This document shows, piece by piece, positions 26,520 to 33,915 of a DNA stretch of 64,000 nucleotides; positions within the stretch are counted from its first letter, which is position 1, and the number at the start of each line of letters is the position of its first letter. Made by a program: the position numbers and the translations under genes. The stretch spans positions 62,001 to 126,000 of the forward strand of contig NZ_NJAG01000011.1 in NCBI RefSeq assembly GCF_002872335.1, given 5' to 3'. The notes beneath the pieces are model-generated. The model saw only the letters and a list, made by a program, of their open reading frames with translations, searched no databases and was not told the DNA's origin. Origin of the DNA: Siphonobacter sp. BAB-5405 (GTDB taxonomy: Bacteria; Bacteroidota; Bacteroidia; Cytophagales; Spirosomataceae).

Positions 26520-27638
26520 TCAGTTTTCGTGAACGGCTACGGCAATTTTAGAGTCCGCCGTTCCGTAGTATAGAAACCACTTATTTTTAAAGGGAACCAG
26601 TCCCTCCAGAAAGACGACGTTGTTGACCTGCCCCGTGAGTTCGTAGTTTTTTTCAGTAACGAAAAAGGGTTCGCTGGTTCGGGCTACTATTCGCGTCGGA
26701 TCCTGTTTATCGAGCAGCACTTGTCCGGCTGAATAGACCAGTGCGTCTTTTTTATCGGGAATGGGGCGGGCAGAGTTATAGATCAGTAAAATTCCCTTTT
26801 CCGTCAGTAACGCATAGGGACCAGGTTCAACGAGCTGGCCGTCAAATTTACCGGGGCGTGGCCGCACAATCGGTTTAAGCGAGCCATCGGCTTCTTCCAG
26901 CGGCGTCCAGTGAATCAGGTCATCGGATTGGGCCAAAAACAGATTCGTATCGCCAAAATACATCCAGTACTTTCCATTGATCTTTTCGGCTACAATCTGA
27001 TCCCCCTTTTGCTTCGCTACGATGGCTCCGGATTTTGACCAGGTATTCAGGTGTTTGCCTTCGCCGAGTACGGGGCCGTGTTTCGTCCATTTCCGTAAGT
27101 CCGGGGAAGTGGCCAGCATCATCCGGGCCGTTTTTCCATCGTAGGCCGTATAGGTCATGACGTAATCGCCCTGCGGACTTTCCACAATACGCGGATCTTC
27201 GGAACCACCCTCCCACTCGTACTTTTTCTGGGCGTCGTTGTCGGGAAAGAAAATGGGTTTATCCTCTTTTTCGAAATGCAGGCCATCGCTACTAATCGCT
27301 AGCCCTAGTCGCGAAACGCCCGCGTATTTGCCCAGTTTATCTTCGGCCCGGTATACCAGATAGACTTTCCCATCCCGTACCACCGCCGCCGGATTGAATA
27401 CGTCTTTTTCTTCCCACTTCACGTCTTTTTTCCAGATGGGATCACGGAAGGTTAATGCGGGCGACGGTACCAGAACGGGATTCAGACTATCCACTTTTTC
27501 GAAGGGAAGCATGGCCCAGTCGGTACCGGTTGAGTCGGGCGAGGTAGTGGTTTGCTGGGCCGTCTGGCGGTCCGTAGAATTTCGGCAGGCAGTCAGGCTT
27601 AGCCCCAGGGCTGCCGAAAGCAGAAGTAAGGATTTCAT
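26520..27638 (-). CDS. Five-bladed beta-propeller glycosidase-like lipoprotein (GH43/GH130 type)
   Basis: The start is taken at 27638, where MKSLLLLSAALGLSLTACRN forms a lipoprotein signal with lipobox LTAC; the open frame reaches 27686 without similarity. The 372-residue protein shows the propeller pattern of GH43/GH32/GH130 enzymes: FRDPIWKKDVKW and FNPAAVVRDGKVYLVYRAED, LGLAISSDGLHFEK, the acidic motif GGSEDPRIVES, MTYTAYDGKTARMMLATS and FDGQLVEPGPYALLTEKGI. The EDPR motif and order suggest GH130-like mannoside enzymes, but the exact family and substrate are uncertain. It follows cobC by 52 bp on the same strand; a functional link with B12 is not evident. Confidence 0.75.
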   Translation of the reverse strand: MKSLLLLSAALGLSLTACRNSTDRQTAQQTTTSPDSTGTDWAMLPFEKVDSLNPVLVPSPALTFRDPIWKKDVKWEEKDVFNPAAVVRDGKVYLVYRAEDKLGKYAGVSRLGLAISSDGLHFEKEDKPIFFPDNDAQKKYEWEGGSEDPRIVESPQGDYVMTYTAYDGKTARMMLATSPDLRKWTKHGPVLGEGKHLNTWSKSGAIVAKQKGDQIVAEKINGKYWMYFGDTNLFLAQSDDLIHWTPLEEADGSLKPIVRPRPGKFDGQLVEPGPYALLTEKGILLIYNSARPIPDKKDALVYSAGQVLLDKQDPTRIVARTSEPFFVTEKNYELTGQVNNVVFLEGLVPFKNKWFLYYGTADSKIAVAVHEN

Positions 27639-27690
27639 AGGTTTGCGAGGCCCCCCCTTAGATACGGGAACTTCACAAATAAACAAAAAA

Positions 27691-28260
27691 TCAGTTAACT
27701 ACCGAGCTTATCCAGCGATCAAAGGCGGGTTCCGGACCCAGTTCGAATACCTGGATCTGACCGTAGGAAACCTCAATTTTAAAGATGTTTTGCAAGGGTA
27801 CACCCAGCAAAGCCGCCCATACGCAACGTACGACTCCCGCGTGGGTTACGACCCCCACCCGCTGATGAGGTACGTTTCGCAGTTCATTCAGAAACTCGTT
27901 TACCCGCGTATACAGTTGCCGTAAACTCTCCCCGTCCGGCGGGGCTACGTCAACAAAATCATCCATCCAGGGATCGAGTTCCGTTCGGGTAATGTCGTTC
28001 CAGGCTTTTTGTTCCCAGCTCCCGAAAGATACTTCTTTCAGTCGATCATCCGTTTGTACTTCCCGGGTGGGCAACTGCCCGGCCAATTGCGTACAACGCT
28101 GTAAGGGACTACTGAATACCACATCAAAGATTTCCGGACACCGATCTACGATTCGCTGTGATTCAGCGGCAAACGTTTCGGCCAGAGCCATTTCACTCTG
28201 CCCATAACAAAGCCCCTGGGCCTCTTTGACGGCGGTATGACGAATTACAAACACTTCCAT
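27691..28260 (-). CDS. cobC: Alpha-ribazole phosphatase-like histidine phosphatase
   Basis: The 189-residue protein is a histidine-phosphatase-superfamily member with the RHT form of the catalytic motif (VFVIRHTAVKEAQGLCYGQSEMAL) typical of CobC, and later VVTHAGVVR containing the second His. CobC removes the phosphate from alpha-ribazole-5'-phosphate during cobalamin assembly. It overlaps the cobS gene by 16 bp, which indicates translational coupling in a cobT-cobS-cobC unit. Confidence 0.88.
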   Translation of the reverse strand: MEVFVIRHTAVKEAQGLCYGQSEMALAETFAAESQRIVDRCPEIFDVVFSSPLQRCTQLAGQLPTREVQTDDRLKEVSFGSWEQKAWNDITRTELDPWMDDFVDVAPPDGESLRQLYTRVNEFLNELRNVPHQRVGVVTHAGVVRCVWAALLGVPLQNIFKIEVSYGQIQVFELGPEPAFDRWISSVVN

Positions 28261-29015
28261 CCCGCGTACAGACTAAGGTAAAAAATCACTTCACTCACCT
28301 GCTGAATGGCACCCAGGCAATCGCCCGTATACCCGCCGATCCATCGATTGAAGTACTGAGCTAGTATTACTTTACTGCCGAACGCCAATACTGCCGCCAA
28401 TCCCAGCCAGTAATTGGGTAAGGTCAGCAGGGATACCAGGCAAAAGAAGAATCCTACGAACAACGCTGGCCTCTTTAATCGGGCGGAAGCCATCGGTTTC
28501 ACTTTACTGGTATCGATATCCCGAACGTAGGCGTGCGTATCAATCATGGTGGAGGCGATAAAGCGACTTACGATTTGTCCACTCAGAATACCACTCCAGA
28601 ACAGTTGCGAGGAGACTCCCGCTATTTCCAGTAAAATCAGAAATTTCAGACTCAGTAGCAGACCCAAGCCGACTACTCCATACGTTCCGACCCGACTGTC
28701 TTTCATGATCGTCAGGATTTGCTCCTTCGTCCAGCCACCGCCAAAGCCATCGCATACGTCCGCAAAGCCGTCTTCGTGGAAGGCTCCCGTCGTTAGGATT
28801 CCAGCAATCATACTCAGCAAAATACTGATCGTTTTGGGGAAAATCAGTTCACTACTGAAATAGACCGCCAGCATCATTCCCCCCACGATGGCTCCAATCA
28901 GGGGGAAGTATTTGCGGGAGGCATTGAGTTGTTCGGCCCCGTAGCCCACCCAGCCCGGAATGGGAATGCGGGTGTAAAAACCCACCGCCGTTAGGAATAA
29001 TCGTAATTCAGTCAT
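28245..29015 (-). CDS. cobS: Adenosylcobinamide-GDP ribazoletransferase
   Basis: The polytopic enzyme joins adenosylcobinamide-GDP and alpha-ribazole. The start at 29015 gives MTELRLFLTAVGFYTRIPIP, the family's usual beginning; the frame is open further upstream without similarity. The 256-residue protein has the conserved EDGFADVCDGFGGGWTKEQILTIMKDSRVGTYG segment (family DGxxDxxDGxxGG plus DSRxGxxG motif) and several membrane segments. It overlaps cobC (16 bp) and the end of cobT (8 bp). Confidence 0.92.
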   Translation of the reverse strand: MTELRLFLTAVGFYTRIPIPGWVGYGAEQLNASRKYFPLIGAIVGGMMLAVYFSSELIFPKTISILLSMIAGILTTGAFHEDGFADVCDGFGGGWTKEQILTIMKDSRVGTYGVVGLGLLLSLKFLILLEIAGVSSQLFWSGILSGQIVSRFIASTMIDTHAYVRDIDTSKVKPMASARLKRPALFVGFFFCLVSLLTLPNYWLGLAAVLAFGSKVILAQYFNRWIGGYTGDCLGAIQQVSEVIFYLSLYAGWKCL

Positions 29016-30017
29016 CGAGCGAAGAAACACCGGCTTCGGCGAAAGTAGACATTTGATTGAGAAAGGCCACGGCATTTTTTAGCAGTGGATACGCCAAAGC
29101 ACAGCCCGTACCCTCGCCTAACCGCAGGTTCATCCGTAACAAAGGTTCCGCTTGCAGAAAATCCAGTAGTAAGCCATGCCCCTGTTCGGCGGAATGGTGG
29201 CAGAAGATTACGTTCTCCAACACCTCCGGCTGTATCCGGCTGGCTACGAGCAAAGCAGCCGTCGAGATAAAACCATCCACCAGCAACACCATGTGTAACG
29301 AACGGGCCGTTAGCATTGCTCCCACCATCTGGGCGATTTCGAAGCTCCGTAGGTTTGCAGGATTTTATAAGGGTCGGTGGGCGAACCGTGCCGAGTCAGA
29401 GCTTGCTGTAATACGCTTTGTTTACGGGATAGCTGATCCGTCGTCAGTCCCGTTCCTTTGCCCACGCACTGGTCCAGCGGGATGCCCGTACAAACGCTCA
29501 TGAGCATACTCGCCGAGGAAGTATTTCCGATTCCCATTTCCCCAAATCCGACGACATTACAGCCGGTTTGCTGTAAGCTTTGTACCAGTTCCGCTCCTTT
29601 GGCCAGACAGAATTCCAGCTGTTCAACCGTCAGGGCGGGACCGTGTAGAAAACTAGCCGTTCCGTAGCCCGCTTTCGCTGCGATTAAAGAAGAATGCTCC
29701 GGAAAAGCAGCATTCACGCCCGCATCTACGACGCGTAAATCAAGACCATTTTCCCGGCAAAAAACGTTGATGGCCGCTCCACCCCCTAAAAAATTAAGGA
29801 CCATCTGATACGTCACCTCCGCCGGGTAGGCACTCACGCCTTCCGCCGCAATCCCGTGGTCAGCGGCAAATACCAGTATCGTCGGATGTTTCAACGCAGG
29901 GGCCTCCGTTTGCTGGATCAGACCGATCCGTAGGGCCAGCGTTTCGAGTTGACCCAGGGCTCCCAGCGGTTTGGTTTTTAGATCAATCTTTCGACGAAGC
30001 GTTTCTTCTAAAGTCAT
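29008..30017 (-). pseudogene. cobT: Nicotinate-nucleotide:dimethylbenzimidazole phosphoribosyltransferase gene with a frameshift
   Basis: The N-terminal part starts at 30017 with MTLEETLRRKIDLKTKPLG and runs to about 29349 (LVFAADHGIAAEGVSAYP, GEMGIGNTSSASM). There the frame breaks: the family sequence continues in another frame as SFEIAQMVGAMLTARS... LDGFISTAALL-like LVDGFISTAALLVAS, HHSAEQGHGLLLDFL and the catalytic-Glu segment LRLGEGTGCALAYPLL, ending at 29008. Reinserting one base in the GG run at 29347-29348 gives about 336 residues, the normal length. As sequenced, translation would stop at 29310 and lack the catalytic Glu region. It is either a pseudogene or a sequence error. It is second in the B12-riboswitch operon. 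Confidence 0.88.
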
Positions 30018-30018
30018 G

Positions 30019-30120
30019 GGGTGTTTTGGTTTAAGGTTTGAATGGTTTGATAGGTGGTTTAAGGGCTGTTTGAAGTAGACACATTTGCTAAAGCCTCCAC
30101 TCAAACGCTTGCTATTGAGC
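30019..30120. repeat. G/T-rich to A/C-rich intergenic element, copy 1 (weak)
   Basis: The left part (30019-30075) repeats GTTTTGG/GGTTTGA/GGTTTAAG-type words; the right part (30095-30110) reads CCACTCAAACGC. It resembles the other copies but the right arm is short. It lies directly upstream of cobT. Confidence 0.4.
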
Positions 30121-30129
30121 TGTACTAAA

Positions 30130-30176
30130 AACCCCAACGGGGTTCAATTTGCTTAGCCCGGGGTTGCACCCCGGGC
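30130..30176. repeat. Twin palindrome, REP-like
   Basis: Two adjacent inverted repeats: AACCCC with GGGGTT (30130-30144) and GCCCGGGG with CCCCGGGC around TTGCA (30156-30176). The second is a strong GC-rich hairpin in an otherwise A/T-leaning gap between btuB and cobT. It has no T tract and looks like a REP-type extragenic palindrome. Confidence 0.6.
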
Positions 30177-30205
30177 CAGACCCTTCAACTTACGTACTTC
30201 TCGTA

Positions 30206-32095
30206 TTAAAACTGAAATCGCACGCCCGCCGTAAAGTTTCGGCCCCGGGTATTGTATCCGTAAATGTCAAAATACTGCATATCAAACAGATTACGGACAT
30301 CGCCGTATACGCGTAGGAAAGTATTGATCTGGTAGTCGGCGTAAACGTCCAGAGTGGTGTAAGGTTTCAGCTCGACAAGCTCCGTTTGGTAGGTTTCACC
30401 GTTGTAGAATCGATCTGCACGTTTCCCTAAAGAGCGTACTGTAGCGGAAGCAAATACTTTCGGGGTAATCTGATAACCCAGCGTCGCATTGACCAAAATC
30501 TTTGGGCGACGGAATAGATTATTAAACGTCGTATCGCGTCCATTCACGGGCTGCGTAACCTGCCCGGTCACGTAAGTGGCATTCGCCGTCAGCGACCAGC
30601 CGTTTGACAGGTAAGAGCCTTCGAGTTCAAACCCATGATCTTTTTGTTGATTGTAATTCACATACCGGCCATACGGAGGCTGACTGAGTGACTGGAAATC
30701 GATCACTTGTTTAATTAATCGATCAAAGTACAGTACCCGTACATTGGACTTTTTGTCTTTGCTAAACCATTGTACCCCCAGCTCCAGCGAACGACTGGTT
30801 TCCGGTTTCAGGCTTTTGTTGCCATATTCCGAATACAACTGATACAGCGTAGGCGTTCGGAAGCCACTAGAGAGATTGGCAAAGGCTTTGTATCGATCCT
30901 TGAACAGATACGAAGGGTTGATCGAATACGTAACGTTGCTTCCGTACAACGAATGGTGATTATACCGGCCACCCAATTCCAGAGCAAGGTTGGTTCGACT
31001 ACGTAACAGAGCGGTTACGTAGGCACTTATCAACTGCGTATGAGCCGTATCTTTTTGAATGGGTGGGCCGTATGGATTAGCCTGATAGGTATTTTGTGAA
31101 CGAAGATCGGCTCCCGTGATGAGATCAAACCAGGGTCGTATATTCCAGGAATGGTAGAGTTCGGCGAAATGGGTATTCCCCTCAAAACTCGACTGATCCA
31201 GCTCGGATTTCCGGTCAAAGGTCGTAAACGCATAATTGGCCGTCAGCTTTCCGAGTTTGTGCGTATACTCAAAACCCGTACCGGCCATTTTCATGGTATT
31301 GGTATAGTCGTATTGAGTACTATCCTTGAAGGCTCCCCCGTCAAGTTCATTTCGGTACCAGGAATACATGCCCCGTACTTTCCAGAGCAACTTCGATCCC
31401 AATTGGATTCCGCCGTTGAACAAGGCGTTATCCTGCCAGAAACCGTCTTTGTCGAAGTTTTGATTGCCTTTGGCATCGTATGCCGCCGAAAACCCATCGG
31501 AACGTAACCGCGTGTACTGGGCGTTGAAGTATCCGGCTTTGGAAGAACCATTCAGGCCCACCGTACCCCGAAACGTACCATAACTCCCGCCCTGTACCGT
31601 AGCCGAAGCTCCTAACGGACGGTCGCCTTCTTTTCGGGTGAAAATGTTGATGACCCCGGCTACGGCATCCGAGCCGTACAGGGTAGACTGGGCTCCTTTA
31701 AGAATTTCGATCCGTTCGATTTCGCCCACGGAGAGTAAGTTCAGATCGAAGGTATTGTTGATGCCGGAAGGATCGTAAATGGGTACACCGTCGAGAAGAA
31801 TCAAGGTATTGCCCTGGCCAGCTCCACGTACGTATACGTCCTGATTGGTACCGAGAGGCCCCTGGGCACCAACTACCATGAAGCCAGCCTGACGCGAAAG
31901 CAATTCACCGACGGACTGCGTAGCGTATTTTTGCAGGACTGAATCCGGGAGTACAGTGACGACTTTTCCGGTCTGGGAGAGTTTCTGATCGGTACGGTTG
32001 GCCGTCACGGTGACGGGTTCCAGCTGGGTTTCCTGAGCCCAAACGGCGGTCGTAGCCAACAAACAGAGAAGGGTACTTTTGGTAAAAACGCTCAT
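30206..32095 (-). CDS. btuB: BtuB-like TonB-dependent vitamin B12 receptor
   Basis: The start is the ATG at 32093-32095, which opens a signal peptide (MSVFTKSTLLCLLATTAVWA). The 629-residue protein then shows a plug domain (PVTVTANRTDQKLSQTGKVV, GVPIYDPSGINNTFDLNLL, RIEILKGAQSTLYGSDAVAG) and a C-terminal 22-strand barrel ending in FTAGVRFQF with terminal Phe. BtuB identity is inferred from the cobalamin riboswitch directly upstream and cobT-cobS-cobC downstream, plus the relatively small barrel size. It lacks the SusC-type N-terminal carboxypeptidase-like domain. Confidence 0.9.
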   Translation of the reverse strand: MSVFTKSTLLCLLATTAVWAQETQLEPVTVTANRTDQKLSQTGKVVTVLPDSVLQKYATQSVGELLSRQAGFMVVGAQGPLGTNQDVYVRGAGQGNTLILLDGVPIYDPSGINNTFDLNLLSVGEIERIEILKGAQSTLYGSDAVAGVINIFTRKEGDRPLGASATVQGGSYGTFRGTVGLNGSSKAGYFNAQYTRLRSDGFSAAYDAKGNQNFDKDGFWQDNALFNGGIQLGSKLLWKVRGMYSWYRNELDGGAFKDSTQYDYTNTMKMAGTGFEYTHKLGKLTANYAFTTFDRKSELDQSSFEGNTHFAELYHSWNIRPWFDLITGADLRSQNTYQANPYGPPIQKDTAHTQLISAYVTALLRSRTNLALELGGRYNHHSLYGSNVTYSINPSYLFKDRYKAFANLSSGFRTPTLYQLYSEYGNKSLKPETSRSLELGVQWFSKDKKSNVRVLYFDRLIKQVIDFQSLSQPPYGRYVNYNQQKDHGFELEGSYLSNGWSLTANATYVTGQVTQPVNGRDTTFNNLFRRPKILVNATLGYQITPKVFASATVRSLGKRADRFYNGETYQTELVELKPYTTLDVYADYQINTFLRVYGDVRNLFDMQYFDIYGYNTRGRNFTAGVRFQF

Positions 32096-32240
32096 CGTTT
32101 TCTGAATAAAAGAGATGATGAGCAATCCGGTTACGCGAGGCGAAAGGCATAAACGATACGGACGGGCGTCAGAGCCACCCGCCAATAGTCTACCTTTCCT
32201 AAACGACTTTTCACCCGAAAGCTCGAAATGGATTTCGTTT

Positions 32241-32485
32241 CAGGCAGGTCTTCTGGCTCGTTTCATCCCAGACGCCTTCCCATACCGGAATGCGTACAGT
32301 GGCGAATTGTCTGGAAATTGGATTGTTTTGGGTTTTGTGTTCAGCGTTTTGCGTTACTATTCATTAGAACCCCAAACGCTAAACTCACACTCGAAACGAT
32401 CCCGAAACTTACAGCTACGGGGATAGCCCCGGATTTACACCGGTGTTCCCTTTTAATCCGGTACCGGGAGGTACCGAAACCTAAA
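32241..32485 (-). ncRNA. Cobalamin riboswitch
   Basis: Read on the minus strand, the leader contains the conserved cobalamin riboswitch segments: AAAAGGGAACACCGGTG then AATCCGGGGCTATCCCCG and TAGCTGTAAG, later GCCACTG, and the B12-box variant AGCCAGAAGACCTGCC at 32242-32257. The region between GCTGTAAG and GCCACTG carries a long variable arm (about 105 bases). It lies about 150 bp upstream of the btuB ATG and should turn off btuB-cobTSC expression when B12 is bound. Confidence 0.93.
32325..32397. repeat. G/T-rich to A/C-rich intergenic element, copy 2, inside the riboswitch
   Basis: The left arm (32325-32355) contains GTTTTGGGTTTTGTG and TTCAGCGTTTTGCG; the right arm (32368-32397) reads ACCCCAAACGCTAAACTC and on. 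AGCGTTT pairs with AAACGCT, and the two arms are imperfect inverted copies around a 12-base centre. It occupies the riboswitch's variable arm. Confidence 0.65.
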
Positions 32486-32492
32486 ACGTCCG

Positions 32493-32500
32493 CAAAAGTA
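32493..32500 (-). promoter_or_regulatory. Candidate -7 element for the riboswitch-btuB transcript
   Basis: The minus strand reads TACTTTTG, an exact TANNTTTG match placed just upstream of the riboswitch 5' end. A -33 element is not obvious. Confidence 0.5.
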
Positions 32501-32551
32501 GGGAAAATAAAAATGCTGACCCGGTATTTCTCCGAATCAGCATTGGGGAAT

Positions 32552-32748
32552 GGGTTTGAGGTGCGAGTAAAGTTTCAAGTGTGAAAAGGTTTGATAGGGA
32601 TTTCAGATGAGAGAGGAGCTTGTAAGTACATTCAGATGAACCTAGGCTATGAATGTTACTAACCTATTTTGCTCAACCTTGCACTCTACTTAAACTTCAA
32701 ACTTTACTCAAACTTCAAACCCTATCAAACCACCTTTAAACCTCAAAT
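32552..32748. repeat. G/T-rich to A/C-rich intergenic element, copy 3 (large)
   Basis: The left arm (32552-32602) is G/T-rich, the right arm (32690-32748) is A/C-rich. They share an exact 12-bp inverted repeat, GGTTTGATAGGG at 32588-32599 with its complement at 32720-32731, and further weaker matches (GTTTGAGGT with ACCTCAAAT). The centre is about 90 bp. Confidence 0.6.
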
Positions 32749-32749
32749 C

Positions 32750-33361
32750 TTATTCATAACTCAAGCCATACTGTTTCAGCACCTCTTCGGGTACACCTTC
32801 CCAATTGTTGGGGGTGTTTCCTACGTAGCCGAGGTCGTCAAAGCCCATGCGAGTGGTATAGAAGCCGGTGAGCGTCATGTCACGCATTTTGTTGAAGAAA
32901 GCTACTCCCTGAGAGTACTGGGGCTTGGCCTGTTCAGGGTAGGCAATGTCATCGACGATTTCGATTTGCTGGGGCTTCGTCAGTTCTACGAACTTCTTGT
33001 TAAAGCGTTTGCGGCTTTCGCTGTCGAGCCAGGCCAGCCCACCCCGCAGGGGCGTCTGGTGTACGGGCTGGTCTTTCGCCATAAACTCGATGAACGCGGG
33101 TACGCCCGCCTGCGAGGCACTCCCCGACTTCTGATCGGCGGGAAGGATGATGTCGCAGAGGACCGTAATCGTTTTCAGCTCGTGCGGCGTAAAGAACTTT
33201 TCCGCCATGAGTTTGGCATCCCGAATGGCTTCGGATTTCTGCCGTCCACCGGGAATGGGTAGCGGTTTTTCGGGCGGTGCCGCCACCAGGTCCGTCGAAG
33301 GAACCGTAGCCATGCCCAGCGACCCGAGTGCAATGGATTTAAGTGTATCGCGACGTTTCAT
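32750..33361 (-). CDS. Gluconate 2-dehydrogenase subunit 3 family protein
   Basis: The 203-residue protein starts with RRDTLKSIALGSLGMA, a Tat-like double-Arg signal (KRRDTL), then has the family's FFTPHELKTITVLCDIILPAD motif. Such small subunits chaperone or hitchhike export of a GMC-type dehydrogenase partner. That partner, the GMC oxidoreductase, lies upstream on the same strand at 33916-35661, but the two are separated by the four-helix-bundle gene and its inverted repeats. Confidence 0.88.
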   Translation of the reverse strand: MKRRDTLKSIALGSLGMATVPSTDLVAAPPEKPLPIPGGRQKSEAIRDAKLMAEKFFTPHELKTITVLCDIILPADQKSGSASQAGVPAFIEFMAKDQPVHQTPLRGGLAWLDSESRKRFNKKFVELTKPQQIEIVDDIAYPEQAKPQYSQGVAFFNKMRDMTLTGFYTTRMGFDDLGYVGNTPNNWEGVPEEVLKQYGLSYE

Positions 33362-33378
33362 GTGTGTCAGTGTTTGAA

Positions 33379-33904
33379 GTTTTGAGTTTAGGGTTTTGAG
33401 TTGTCAGCGTGAGCTTTCCTGATCGATTACTAACTCATAGGCCATTTCTGGTTCTTCTACTTTGGAAGACGGATTACCCGATTGATACCGACTGCCTTTG
33501 ATCGTAGACTGATTTAAATACTGCATCAGTTTACGAATCATGCCAGCTATTTCATCCGCTGTTTTATAGTGATCGTCAAATACGGACTGTTTCATATAGC
33601 CACGATCCAGGGCTCGATACAATTGCGATTTTGATTCCTCTAGAGAGCCTTTGGCAATCGACAAAAAATGAACGAATTCATTTCGATTCCCGCGGCCAAA
33701 TCCTTCAGCAATGTTATCCATGACCGAATCTACAGCTCTTCGGAGCTGACGTTTATGGTCAAAATCCGTTGAAAAGGAACCCTGACTCGTCAGATCGAAA
33801 ATGGCTTTAGAAAAAAGACGAGCTTTTTGCCATACCTGTAAATCTTCGAAACGATTGACTGTAGCCATGCCAGGTATTTTAACTCAAAACACTAAACCCA
33901 AAAC
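33379..33904. mobile_element. Putative cassette: four-helix-bundle gene between 24-bp inverted repeats
   Basis: The 24-bp arms at 33379-33402 and 33881-33904 are inverted copies matching at 22 of 24 positions (core words TTTTGAG, TTTAGGG and AACTCAAAAC, ACTAAACCC). The left arm ends 1 bp from the gene's stop codon and the right arm begins 12 bp before its start, so they tightly bound the gene. The cassette sits between two genes expected to be adjacent. No transposase is encoded; mobility is an inference. Confidence 0.6.
33404..33868 (-). CDS. Four-helix-bundle protein (S23/23S-rRNA-IVS-protein family)
   Basis: The 154-residue protein has the family signature: FEDLQVWQKARLF start, DHKRQLRRAVDSVMDNIAEGFGRGNRNEFVHFLSIAKGSL(EE) across helices 2-3 and a long final helix (ADEIAGMIRKLMQYL), followed by a polar tail. 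Family members are found in rRNA intervening sequences and resemble the accessory protein of diversity-generating retroelements; this copy is free-standing. The function of this one is unknown. It is flanked by near-identical 24-bp inverted repeats and interrupts an otherwise typical dehydrogenase gene pair. Confidence 0.88.
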   Translation of the reverse strand: MATVNRFEDLQVWQKARLFSKAIFDLTSQGSFSTDFDHKRQLRRAVDSVMDNIAEGFGRGNRNEFVHFLSIAKGSLEESKSQLYRALDRGYMKQSVFDDHYKTADEIAGMIRKLMQYLNQSTIKGSRYQSGNPSSKVEEPEMAYELVIDQESSR

Positions 33905-33915
33905 GCATCAACTCT

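Larger units (their letters stand above)
32096..32749. other. 654-bp gap between btuB and the dehydrogenase subunit 3 gene
   Basis: It holds the btuB leader and cobalamin riboswitch (32241-32485), its -7 element (32493-32500) and a second, larger copy of the dispersed inverted element (32552-32748). I see no credible protein gene; the short ORFs here are unsupported. Confidence 0.6.

Noticed and set aside
32115-32584. Two overlapping plus-strand ORFs of 103 and 118 codons
   Set aside because: They cover the cobalamin riboswitch and btuB leader on the opposite strand; the conserved RNA motifs explain the sequence.
33404-33868. Possible 23S rRNA intervening sequence
   Set aside because: The protein belongs to the rRNA-IVS family but there is no rRNA sequence around it; both neighbours are protein genes.
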